Of a stretch of 64,000 nt of DNA, positions 11,999 to 22,388 are shown piece after piece. The translations under genes and the position numbers were made by a program. The notes under the pieces are model-generated. The model ran no database searches and was not told the DNA's origin. It was given only the letters and a program-made list of their open reading frames with translations. Position 1 is the first letter of the stretch; every line of letters starts with the position of its first letter. Origin of the DNA: Protonemura montana (Eukaryota > Arthropoda > Insecta > Plecoptera > Nemouridae); the NCBI GenBank assembly GCA_947568835.1, contig OX387604.1, positions 8,711,860 through 8,775,859 of the forward strand, in the 5' to 3' direction.

Positions 11999-12312
11999 CG
12001 CTTTAGCAGGATCAACCTATTCCAAGAATTGAGTTTTTATCACTCCTTTTACAATTAATTTATCAAAAATATAAAAATGACGTTCCTGACAGGCCGCCTA
12101 TAAAACAAAATGTCTGCAGAGGTTTCCTTCTCCCCTAAGGAGGTAGCTTGACACTTCCCTCTTCACAGCTTGCTAGAGTACGGTTCGCGAAACTGATCAC
12201 TGACGTAAACTTTCATACTTTCAAGGCTGTGCAGTTTACCTACAAGCAGCAGGTCGTTTGGTATAGTGATAGAAGTGGATTTCTCTGAAAAGAAAAAGGT
12301 GTTAAAGTAGAA
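11999..12312. promoter_or_regulatory. Head-to-head intergenic region, possible bidirectional promoter
   Basis: Only 314 bp separate the ATG of the YRxxY gene (minus, 11998) from the ATG of the Cys-rich gene (plus, 12313). Both UTRs and promoters must lie here unless an upstream non-coding exon exists. No convincing TATA box was seen. Regulatory function is inferred from geometry only. Confidence 0.4.
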
Positions 12313-12993
12313 ATGGCTTCCGAACTTGATATGGACGCAATGTACGCCTGTGCGTGCTGCTCGGTGCACTCAGCGAGCCTTGCCAACGAAGAGGGTTGCA
12401 GTGTTGTGGTAATAGCTCTAAGATGTCTGTCCGATGACTATGGTGACTGGCCCTTTGGTTTCACTGTGGAAGAGTTGAGTGAGTGGATTAAAGACAATAG
12501 TGTTGATTTCCAAGGGGGAAATATTCACCATCTGATCGAGAAAGATCTAAAGGGCATCCAACGCCATGGAGGAGTTGTCAAGCTCCATGATAGAAAAGTA
12601 GTGACGTGGGCTAGTGCTGACTACTATTCGAAGCACAAGGAATTTAATCCGCTAACACCCGGCGAACCTACGCAGTGTACGTGTAAACTGTGCATCGTTG
12701 CAGCTAGACGCCAATGTGTGTGTCTGAGACACGAAGATCACCTTGGGGTTGCAGGAATCCCAATTGAAAATGCGGGTGAGCCAATTCTCAACTGCCCCAA
12801 TATCGGGAGATTCGAAAACGAAAAATTGTTGGCAGTCGAGGTCTCGTCTGATTGTCTAGATCTAGACTGGAAAGGCCAACGAGTTCCCCCACTTCCAGAG
12901 GTCCAGGCTCCAGACCATGATCTGAAACAAGCACAAGATCCAGGACCATCTCAAACAAGACGCCGCACTAGACGCTCTAGACGCCGCAATTAA
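12313..12993 (+). CDS. Uncharacterised intronless Cys-rich protein with Arg-rich tail
   Basis: The frame has an ATG at 12313, an in-frame TGA upstream and a TAA stop at 12991-12993, giving 226 residues with no intron. The N-terminal part has a Cys cluster (YACACCSVHS). Residues about 50-110 are a mixed helix/strand stretch with FTVEELSEWIKD and VVKLHDRKVVTW, which could be a small winged-helix-like fold, although that is a guess. A second cluster, CTCKLC then CVCLRHEDH, could bind zinc. The last 11 residues, RRRTRRSRRRN, are almost all basic and could be a nuclear localisation or nucleic-acid-binding tail. I do not recognise the family. The frame has even codon use and no simple repeat, so it is likely a real gene. 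It lies head-to-head with the YRxxY gene. Confidence 0.7.
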   Translation: MASELDMDAMYACACCSVHSASLANEEGCSVVVIALRCLSDDYGDWPFGFTVEELSEWIKDNSVDFQGGNIHHLIEKDLKGIQRHGGVVKLHDRKVVTWASADYYSKHKEFNPLTPGEPTQCTCKLCIVAARRQCVCLRHEDHLGVAGIPIENAGEPILNCPNIGRFENEKLLAVEVSSDCLDLDWKGQRVPPLPEVQAPDHDLKQAQDPGPSQTRRRTRRSRRRN

Positions 12994-14477
12994 GTGACCT
13001 GACTGAAGTAACCCTCGCCCAATTCCCTCTTTTACTGTATCAATGATATGTACATATGTTTATTTAAAATGTTTAGTCTTAACCACGTTTGGCGAATCCT
13101 TTTTAAGGATGTCGAATTATTCAGAAGAATGTTTGATCACATTTCACGATTGAACCTCTATGAACGATTGCTACCATGAACCTCCAAAGAACGAAAGTTT
13201 TCAATTGACACTGAGTTAGTTTACATGGAAAAGGATGTTCATCTCAAGTCTTCTGAAACCGATTTCAATCACATTGTGAGCGTGTCCCTGTGCCCTAACA
13301 ACTCTCCGCCCTCTTCCTTTGTGGCTGGCACCGACTGCCGATTGCAAGGACTGCACAGTATAAGCTCTCTGAATTCACACACACTATACCCGCCGAGTTC
13401 CAGCTAGAATTCTAACCCTGAGTCATGCCAACTGGAGTCCATGCCAACTGGAGTCCAGTCCAACATATTATACTCTACATTCCAAGAAATGAAAAACACT
13501 GCCAAAGCAAATACGAGGTAAGAATGCTCTCTTTGATACACGAATGCTTTTTTTTTGTTACAGGCTTTGATGTGCCCAGTTGTCAAACCAATTACATTTT
13601 ACTCCACAGATTCCGAATTGCCAAAATTGGATTTTGCCCGTACTACAATTATTTTTATGAGTCCACATGATGCATATGGGGTAGTTACCACACACACGTC
13701 TTACCTGTTTGGGAAAGAATTTAAAGTGTGTCGTTAAACCCCAATAATCAAAGAATTTAGTAAAAAGATCCTCCAATTTAAGCTTGGAGAGCAATTTTTC
13801 CCTATCATTTGATAGTATATTTTGTATAATGCTATTGCGTGGGATACGTTCTTACTGAATGGCAAACTTTGAGGCATCTAATTTCCCTCGCCTCCAAAAA
13901 GCATTGCGGCAAATAAATGAATGGTGCGTTAGCAGCACAAACATTAGTAAGCCGAAATTGTTCATGATTATTGATTTCACTGTACAAATTTGTTCACAGT
14001 TCGACGTTGAACAATAAAATGTAATGGATCGATTTGGGTCAAGTACCATGATGAGCTCGACAACTTCAACAACCTCATATTGTACTCGCAACGTTGATAT
14101 TTTTCGAAGAATAGGAAGCTCCATGCAGATTTGCTTACCTCTATCACGTTTTGTTCAGTAAAATGATAGAACATAAACAAAATTTGCTTGCTGGACTTGC
14201 AATTATTTACAAAGTGATGTTCTTTTGCCCAAATACATTTAAGTGTATCTATTTTCGGACAATAGCGAGGCAAAAGCTCCATTGTTTTGTAACCTGTTGC
14301 TGTAGAGCCTAGAAGTAACCTAAACTGACGTCCAATGACGCAGCATGCAAGTAAGAATTCAACTAATTAATTAAGCGTTTTTTTCACAATCATATGTTTT
14401 TTTCTTTCAAAACCGATTTATTTTTTAGAATGGCCAATTTCGAGCGACAGTGTAGTTTCCTAACATAGTGGAAGCTG
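12994..14477. other. Region without a firm gene
   Basis: Two short plus-strand pieces, about 13424-13517 and 13562-13737, are separated by a 44-bp stretch with GTAAGA and TTGTTACAG borders, but an initiating exon and homology are lacking. A 16-bp direct duplication (ATGCCAACTGGAGTCC) lies at 13424-13455. The end GTGTCGTTAAACCCCAATAA near 13728-13747 resembles the tail of the 325-645 repeat, so part of this is probably a retroposed element. Minus-strand open frames at 13852-14282 look fortuitous. Confidence 0.4.
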
Positions 14478-15041
14478 GTGACTGAAGCGTTCAACTATGT
14501 TAGCCATTCACCGAAACAGCCGTACGTTCTCGTGTACCTACTGGACGTGTTGGAAAATCGTGAAGTCATTTGTTTCGTCCAAGAAGTTTGTACTCATGCC
14601 AGGTACGTAACAGAATTAAGTCATGATCCATGTCTTGCAGTGAAGATTGAATATGGCTTGCGGACAATTGGCAGCATTGAAAAGAAAATGTTTTTTCTTT
14701 ACACTTCTTTGCCTTTTAACTACCGGCTTGTATTTTTCGATGCTGACATCACCAAACACGTTATGATGCAGGGATGGATTCAAGGCCCAGGAAACCTTGG
14801 CAGAGGGCTTGTGCTTGTGGTTCGAGCACACGGTGGGTTGGACCTCAGGAGGGCCATCAAGGATCGCAGGCACCATGGGAAAGGGCATTGCTGTGTTCAC
14901 ATTCAACAAACAATACCAACGGAAGCTATTGGCGACCCTAAATCAACGCCATCCAACGCTCAGATAATAAAAAGATACACTCTATACCGCGCAAGAAATG
15001 GCCGACTTCAACAGGTGAAGGGCTATGTACTTTGCGTGTGA
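14478..15041 (+). pseudogene. VPS13-like C-terminal region, frameshifted relic
   Basis: One frame is open for 564 nt but has no good ATG start. At about 14770-14795 it reads QGWIQGPG. From there the similarity continues one frame over, through about 14957, with ETLAEGL, FEHTVG, SRIAGTMGKGIAVF, KQYQRK and LNQRHPTLR before TAA. VPS13 proteins carry a closely similar order of motifs (QGPEEFAEGL, GHTVGG, SRITGxxGKGLA, YQxKRR). Deleting one G in CCAGGAAAC would restore a single frame, so a one-base insertion is the likely lesion. The upstream part (LENREVICF... SIEKKMFFLYTSL) faintly resembles the end of the VPS13 adaptor-binding region, which would mean a large internal deletion. VPS13 proteins are bridge-like lipid transporters at membrane contacts. 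I infer a pseudogene, but the family match is from memory. Confidence 0.5.
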
Positions 15042-15459
15042 TACAGCACTGTAATTTCATAGTCTTTCGCAATTAACCATTTCCAGCCACAAATTCCTTT
15101 TACTCAACTTATTTACCAGAATTTTGGCACTAATGCAATATTTTTTTAGTTGCATCCTTTTAATGGGGGTGAGGGTTGCATTTGTCACTTAATTATTTGA
15201 ACATATTACATCGGAATAAAACAAAACAATTAAAAAAGCGTTCATTCTTACAAAAACTTAATAAAATCAAGCCTGTACTCACCTGGTCCTACATTCCAAC
15301 ATGGATTTTTAATTTGCAAAGAGTTTCTTATAATTTCGACGGACAATATCGATTTTGAATTGCTTAATTTTCATTCAGCATCTTGCTTAAATCATGCTAT
15401 GATGACATTTGGGTAAGAATAAGTACAAAGTAACCTCATGAGGTGACAAACGTGTTAAT

Positions 15460-15555
15460 GGTTTGGTGAAGTGGTTCAGAGCCGTGGGTGAATGTTGTGG
15501 TAAGTATCGGATTTGCTCTGTTGTGATTGACTTGTGGTCCTAAAAAGGACCTAAA
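15460..15555 (+). repeat. 96-bp dispersed repeat, copy 1 of 2
   Basis: Nearly identical to 60426-60520 in the same orientation, with about four differences by eye. It starts GGTTTGGTGAAGTGGTTCAG and ends with AAAAAGGACCTAAA. TGGTGAAGTGG near its start fits the RNA polymerase III box A consensus TRGYNNANNNG, and GGTTCAGAGCC just after resembles a box B at the wrong spacing. A tRNA-derived SINE is possible but unproven. Confidence 0.8.
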
Positions 15556-16199
15556 CGTGTAAATGTAATAAGTGATGATGAGTTTTCATCTAACTTTTTG
15601 GAATGTTAGGTGAGATTATCCGAACATCTTTGACAGGATCTACTGAAGAAACTTCTTGGTATATTTTATTTTAATATGATCTTCGTTTAAGGTTACTTGG
15701 AAACAGCGTGAACATCGCGACAACTGTTGTCGTTTACGAAGATCAAATCCTCTTCGTAAAATACTTTCAATTTCTAGTCGAAGAAAAGTAACATGGTTAG
15801 ATGAATTCAAAAAGTATTTGCCAGCTCAGATTTTTGAATACTCGTTTCGATTAGATCCCGTGTTTTTTGTTTTAGAGTGGATCAGATTAGTTTCTTTGGT
15901 ATTAAAAGACAGTTGCCTGGAGATAAGCAAATCTGAGAGGTTCAAATTGCAGAGTTAGCTTTTGCTTCAAGGTTTGATGAAGATGTGGTCTGATTAGACG
16001 GCTAGTATTAATGGCCAGCTTTGTAACTTTGGCGTTATTGATTATGTTAAAATGTTAAAAGTGCTACTTTAATGTATTACAAATGTATTACAAATGTATG
16101 GCAATCAACCCCCAAAATCCATTTAATCACACAAAAAAGTTGACCTCATGTCAAAAATGTGTTAGCAGACGCATGCTAAAACTTTATATACCTACTAAG

Positions 16200-16903
16200 C
16201 CAGTTAACCGATCTTACTTCACCCGTTCCTCAAAAAGCAAGGTATTGTAGGCACTGGGCACTCCAAAATCTACTAACTGTAGGGAGTTACTAGACCTTAT
16301 ATGTTCAGTAGATTTCGCTAAAAACCTAGTGGCACCCTTAAATCCAGTATGTCTCAGCCAGGATCGCAGTCAGGATAAAAAACAAGCATCAAACCAGCAA
16401 ATAAAAGCCCACTCTGCAGCCAATTGTCGATAAGTCCCCCCCCCCCCCCACCCCCCTAAAAAAGCTGGACATTTTTCATTCCAGAAATCATTCTAAAGTG
16501 CGTAACTTCTAATTAAGCACCAAAGGTAATCTTTTAATAAGTAGAAGAAATGTTTTATATTTAAGCGCTTCATTTTATAATAGACTGCCACTCAGGCTCA
16601 AAAACCCCAAATTAAGCAGAACGAGTTTTAAAAACAAAGCAAAGCATTATTTTTGATTATTTTTGAATATTGATGTATTTTTATAAAAGAAGGAATACAA
16701 GTGTGGCGACTGTTGTATAATTGATGAAATTTTGTGATTACGACTTTGAATTCGTATTTTAATTTTTACTACATTTTAGTTTTAAGCATTATGACAATTT
16801 CCAACGCCTGTAAAAATAACTACTGGTTCTTTTTACGTAATGGCATGGACCGGCAAACGGGACAATGAAATGTACAAATATAAGTAAATAAATAAATAAA
16901 ACA
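16200..16903 (+). mobile_element. 3' end of a degenerate non-LTR retrotransposon
   Basis: At about 16574-16655 one plus frame reads FYNRLPLRLKNPKL then SFKNKAKHYF and stop. This W/Y-N-x-L-P ... SFKxxxK pattern is usual at the C-terminus of LINE reverse-transcriptase ORFs. About 200 nt further there is a short tail of TAAATAAATAAATAAA, typical of LINE 3' ends. The upstream part is too decayed to read, so the left border is uncertain. Confidence 0.5.
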
Positions 16904-19080
16904 ATTGTCTCAACCCTTCATGCGTACGGGGGTGTACCCGCAACCGAAAGCACCCACTCTCGTTTCTGACCCCATGCACAATTTGCTAAAGATTCTCTTA
17001 CTCAATTACTCTAATATGCTTCAGTGAATTCATTCGTTCATTCATTTTTAAAACAACGAAGGATAAAATTATTAATTTTAGATTTTTTTCGATCAAATGT
17101 ACTTCCCGGTAGTTGGCAGTTATCCACAACTCACAGGTCATATAATTAAAATAATAGATAATATAATTAAAATTAGGTTTACAAATGTACTAGTTAGCAA
17201 TAATAAGCTTTGAATTATTTTGTTCAGTCCTTTTTCTAGCCCTGCGCTTCTTGTTATCGTTTGTTGTTGCCAACAATGGTGATCTAACTACACTACCCAC
17301 CCTTACATTTAAATATAAACCGCAAAGTTACTTCAACAATGGGCTAGAATTGCCGTATCCCATAAAGTTTTCCTATGCTGAGAACTGAGAACATTCACAT
17401 TTTGGTTCATTGTTGACCCCCTCCATCTTTCATTTCCATCTCATTCATTGGCCAATTCTTTCTCCCCCTAAACAGTAGATACTGATAGTCACTACCAGCT
17501 AGTGTTCACGGTTATTTGGTTCCACTGTGCCAGCCTTTCTATTTCATTGAATAGCGCCTTCAATTAAGAATTATTATCAGGTAATACATTATTTTGGGGT
17601 TTGGATTTCGAGGATGACTGAAACGCGTGTCTTTAAGTTTTCACCCCTAATTTTTGTTCTAGTTTTCAAAAAAAATGTAGTACAATTTGCATGCAAACCT
17701 ATCTTTGGTCTATGCTTCTATAGTGTAGCTGCTGTCAACGGATACTTTCTTCCAGTAAGTAGTCGTAATGTAAGATCAGATTTAAACATTACATTTATGT
17801 ATGTTCTTTATACATGCACATAAATAGTAAGGAAGGAAAAATAGCAGAAGTATAGCGTAGATTTAATATATTTGAATGATATAAAGTGTTAATAAGTTGT
17901 TTACAAGTTGTGTACAACAGGGATGAAACAGGGATGAAATGAACAGGGATGAAATGCTGAGAAGGATTTTGATGTAGAAAAAAAGCGAAAATTCTAGTGA
18001 AGTTTGAGAAAAAAGGTAGTATTACAGACTGACAGAAAAATATGAATTGATTAAAAAAAGGGAATGATTAATAAGGCGAATTAAATGTCATATAATTTAT
18101 AATTTTTATGCGCATGTGTTAGGTGTGTTAGGTATATTAGCATTTAGTTGTGTAGTCACAGAAAGTGGGGACAAGTAGAAAGTAATAGTAAACAAATATC
18201 ATAACTTGATCTTAAAAAAGATATCCATTACTTCTGATTGTTACGTGCCAACAAATTGTAATTCCGTTGTCACCGTAATAACTGTAATGAACATGGAGAT
18301 TGGAGTCCACTAATTTAGGAATGATTATCTGGCCCAAGCTTTTATTCATGTTGATAAAGCATGATATCATTGAATTCATAGGTATTGTCAGAGCGTCAAT
18401 GTTAAACTTTCTGCTGAATCTGGCAATACCTGGTAACCATATCCAATGGCTCTAGCGAATAACAACTCAAAATATCGAGACATGCCGATCGATTGTTGAG
18501 GTTAGCGTTAATGAAGATATTATATGTTGCAATTTAGCAAGCCAGAAGAATGTATTGATGAGCTTAGCAAGGCAAGCGAGCAGAGCAAAATCTTCAATTT
18601 CACTTCTCCCAGAAAAAAAACATTTTTGTTTGTTTGTTTTTTGTTTTTTCGCATTTTTGCTCGCGCTCTAGCGGCCAAACGCCTGCACCGATTTTTCCCA
18701 TTTTCTTAGACCCCCTGTGTTTGAATAGTAATCTATTTAAAATTTACAAACATTTCTAGATTTTACATAACATTTTTGGAGCTGTGCCCCCAAAAGATTT
18801 GATATTTTTCACCAAACCTTACAAAGACGTAAAATACATCAAAATGAAGTAGTTTGGAAGTTTTTGAACCCACGTGTGTTTTCTTTCTCCTTTTTTTAAA
18901 AATGTCTGACTTTATTTAGTGAATTTTGGCTGTTTTGATATGATCTTATAAAGTAGCTTGGCTTCAGATTTTATCATCCCTAAATATCGCTATGTTCATC
19001 TTACAACGCAAATCAAATTGCATTCGTGAAGCCATAGTTTAAATTTTAATGTCTTAATATTCTGGAACTGTTTTTTTCAG

Positions 19081-21095
19081 AAAATTTGTGAAGTAATGGA
19101 GCAGATTGAGATATCTACTAAACAAATACCAGCGGAAAATGACAGCCGCAATTTGGCTCCAAGAAGGAGCGACAGAATGTAAGTATTTGTTGTGATGAAG
19201 AAAGAAAGAGAGAGGGAATGCAACTTACATGAGAAGAAAATTGGTGTGGCATGGTGTACTTGTCCAGAAACTTGTAGAATTTCCAGGAATTTTAACGTTT
19301 TGGCATGTTGCCCTTGTCACTAGAATGTTTGTTAGAACGCTAGAGATGTTAGAATCCTACGGACTTATAAGTACCCACTTTAAGATGAATGGCAAGAGCG
19401 TGCATAATGGATTAATCAATTGGCTGCCCCAGTCTGCCCCAGGTGTGCACTGGGAGCGATCTAGGCGCTTGACTGGCAGAGTGGCTCACTTTCCGATATC
19501 TCGCAGAACTTTCCTTGCTTCGAAAATTTCGACTGTGCAATTGGGGATCAAATTAATGCATTGACAGCTAGTGATCACAAGTTCTAGTGAGATTGCTCTC
19601 ACTCAGAGCTGATGCCCACCTGGTGGAGAGCTTGATGTCATCCAGCAAGATTCAAACCCACCCCAGGCAAATATGCTTTAAATCAATGTGATACTTAGCT
19701 GCTTTGATGGAGAATGCAGCTCTTCCACCGTCAACTTACCACCAAATTTTTGTATTATTATGGTCACTTCTGCCCTCTCAAATGTACCCTCACTCCTCAG
19801 TGTTCTACCATTAGAAATTAAAATTAAGTATGTTTTGGGATTAGCAAGCGCTTGGAAGCTTTAAAAACTCCTCCTCCGATTGAAGATGACGGTTCGATAT
19901 CATCTGCAGAGGCCCTGTATGTCAAGCTAGACCTGGGGTCCAGGGCTCCCGGCGGAAGAAGACGCAAGATTCCCAAGCTCCTGCCTCCTCAGTCTCTTTA
20001 TACAAAGGTAGAGACCTGGTTGAGAAATCACCAGGCACTTTTCCAGGAAGACCAGGTGAGCAAGGTCTGAACTGTGTAACCACAATATGTTTTGTTTTTC
20101 TATACATTATCACTATTTCTTTCCTACGTTTCTGCTGCATAAGTTGTCTTTTGGCATAAAAACGACATATGGAAAGAGCAGAAACGTGTGGTTGCGTTGC
20201 ATAGGTTAATCATAGGTCAATGCAACAAAATTAATTGCCTATAGTAGAAGTAAGCATCCTTTATCTACATTTTGAGACCCAACACAATTCGTAATACCTA
20301 TTGCCAATTAACGGGATTGGTAGAGTGGTTACTTCTTTTTGTGGAAGTGTAGATTTGTATGACACATTGTTGGGTTGAAATTTGTAGAAAATGTCTCAAT
20401 GGCAAAGTTCTTGAGTTCTTGAGTTTGAAAGTCCTGAAAGCACCAAAAACTGTGGTGTTTTAAATTTCAAATCCAAGAAGAATCAAGTATCTAAGAATCA
20501 ATTCAAGAAGAATCAAGTATCTAAGAATCAATCCTGAGAAAAAAACCAAATATCGCAGAGTAAACGACAAATTTCCAGGAATTCTATGAATGTGCTAAAA
20601 ACTCTAAAAATTATAAAAATTAAACTGCTCTTAGGTTGCTCGTAGTATTTTACATTTTTGACCAATAAAGAGACTAAAAACACTCAGATCCAGTCGCTCT
20701 TGCTCCAATTGATTGAGTTGGCACTGCATTACCGCAGTATCGCTTGGTCAAACAGATGGGCTGTCGTTACCATGCTGTCCTGACGACGGCATTAATGTCA
20801 ATGCAATAGTTACTCTCCCTGCGTGGTGAGGGGGAGTGTGGGGGGGGGGGGGTGTCGGCACGGATAGCTTACCAACAACTAATTCTTGATTTTTGCTTTA
20901 CCTCAATCTGTGATTTTGCCATCATAACCAACAATATCTTTACATAGCGACGGATTTGGTACGAATGACAAAAAGGTACTGAAACGATCCATGTACTACC
21001 TTGAAAAATTCTTACCTCATAACTATTGTCTCTTTTCTTTCTTCTTACAGATGCCAGACTACAAAATGAGTTTTGCCAGCCTCCAAAAAGAGTGA
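19081..21095 (+). CDS. Small uncharacterised protein with basic motifs, at least three exons
   Basis: Exon 19081-19178 follows a TTTTTTTCAG acceptor, exits in phase 2 before GTAAGT, and has an in-frame ATG at 19096. Exon 19845-20055 joins in phase and exits in phase 0 before GTGAGC. A third exon starts at 21051 after TTCTTCTTACAG. The predicted protein includes APRRSDRIKRLE, KTPPPIEDD, then RAPGGRRRKIPKLLPP and a Trp/Leu-rich helix (KVETWLRNHQALFQEDQ). In strict phase the last exon adds 14 residues and stops at TGA 21093-21095. Another frame of that exon reads CQPPKRVKLKSN and would be reached if one more small exon shifts the phase. Basic patches suggest a nuclear protein. The family is not recognised, and the 5' end may lie in an unseen exon upstream. 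Confidence 0.5.
19209..19326 (+). repeat. Dispersed repeat, copy 2 of 2
   Basis: Second copy of the sequence at 9111-9228, in the same orientation. It lies in the first visible intron of the 19081-21095 gene. Identity is moderate, with small gaps. Confidence 0.65.
20363..20620 (+). repeat. Dispersed repeat, copy 1 of 2
   Basis: Matches about 23286-23480 in the same orientation. Shared blocks include ACATTGTTGGGTTG, a Lys-like AAAGTC.T.AAAGCAC stretch, ATGAGAAAAA/CTGAGAAAAA and CCAGGAATTC followed by GTG.TAAAAA-type sequence. It lies in the intron before exon 21051 of the small plus-strand gene. The family is unknown. Confidence 0.5.
20829..20854 (+). repeat. G-rich simple tract
   Basis: A GGGGGAGTG stretch followed by a run of about 14 G, in an intron of the 19081-21095 gene. 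Confidence 0.9.
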
Positions 21096-22388
21096 AGTTG
21101 AAGTCTAATGTCACACAAACAATGTCAAATTGAGCATGTCAAATAAATGTAACTAATCCGAATTATATGCACTCCTAGTCTCTTAAGCCTTTCGAAGACA
21201 TTTATCCCACATATATTATCGCATTGTAAGTAAAGCGAGCAAGTGTCAAACATTTCCCTAATTCTACTTAAAAAAATTTGTTCGAGTCAGTCAATAACCT
21301 GCAAACATACCAAACAGATGTTGGTGTGAAGTGTGCTAAAAATCTGGATGCATAAAAGAGGAAGAGGAAAGTGGAGTACTTATCAAACTTACCGAGTGGG
21401 GCGAAGCAATAGCTAGGATAGTTTTATGTTTGGTAAACGTTTCGGCTGAATAGCTTTTGTCACTTAAAGGAAGGCTCTCTCGGTAAGACCTATTCTACTT
21501 TACTCTTCCCTCTTCTGGGTACTAAGTAGATTGCAATTTTAACCAACAACACAAACCACGCTACCTTTTACAGAACTTATACATTTTTAAAGTAAATAAT
21601 GGTAAGTTATGATAATTTACTAATCTAAACATTTTAACATAAGAAATGTTAAAAAAAGGATGAGATATTGGAATAAAAACGCCCGACACTCGCTGCCCAA
21701 TGCATACATTTTGGCATTTCCTAGTACAAATATGACACAAACCTAATGAATTGACCCTCTGTACCTTTTTGCTCTTTTCTTTCATCAACGCTTAGAATAT
21801 AACTACCCCCTTCCTAAAAAAGGCTAACTCGAACAGTATATCACAACAATATCTATGGATATGGTGTTGAAGTTCTTTTAATTTTTTATGAGTATGTAAT
21901 ACCATACATTTCTTGAGATATTTTTTCTTTCTAATTATTTAAAAGACTAAAAATATGGAAGCATATTTCAAACCAAAATTTAGGGGCTCTATCCCTGCAC
22001 CCTAACAAATCAGAGTATAAAGTAGTGTGTGTCAATGGGAGTTGATATTTCAATATTTTATCATTTTTAAAAACTAGTCGGGGCACGAGTTTTTAAAAAT
22101 GCTTGAAACACACAAATTTGAAGGCATTGTGTGTGAGGCATTGTGTTGCCTTGTTTTAATTTTCAACAAAGTTGAAAATCCTGACTCGTAAAGATATGTT
22201 TTCATGAGTAGTGAAAAGCTCTTTCTGCACTTTTGGGTAGGAATTGCACATTTTGGGCTAACATTCTGTGATTGATCGCTCATTGAAATTCCACCCCTGG
22301 AACTCCCAAATTCCTCCCCAAAAGAAAATTCCTCTCCAGTTAGGAACCACTGCTCTATACAATTGATATTTATAAACAAATCACGCAC
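21096..22388. other. Convergent intergenic region
   Basis: Lies between the 3' end of the small plus-strand gene and the exon candidates of the minus-strand gene. No further exon with matching phase was found, although downstream exons of the minus-strand gene may be here. Confidence 0.4.

Larger units (their letters stand above)
15042..19080. other. Repeat-rich non-coding stretch
   Basis: No gene is supported. It contains a copy of a 96-bp repeat (15460-15555), a LINE-like 3' end (about 16200-16903), a C-run at about 16437-16456 and short GGGATGAAA duplications near 17920-17958. A repeat-like segment at about 18530-18700 is rich in GAGCAGAGC and GCTCGCGCTCTAGCGGCC. Confidence 0.5.

Noticed and set aside
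13852-14282. Two overlapping minus frames of 90 and 101 codons
   Set aside because: They overlap in different frames, no intron of reasonable size joins them cleanly, and no family is recognised.
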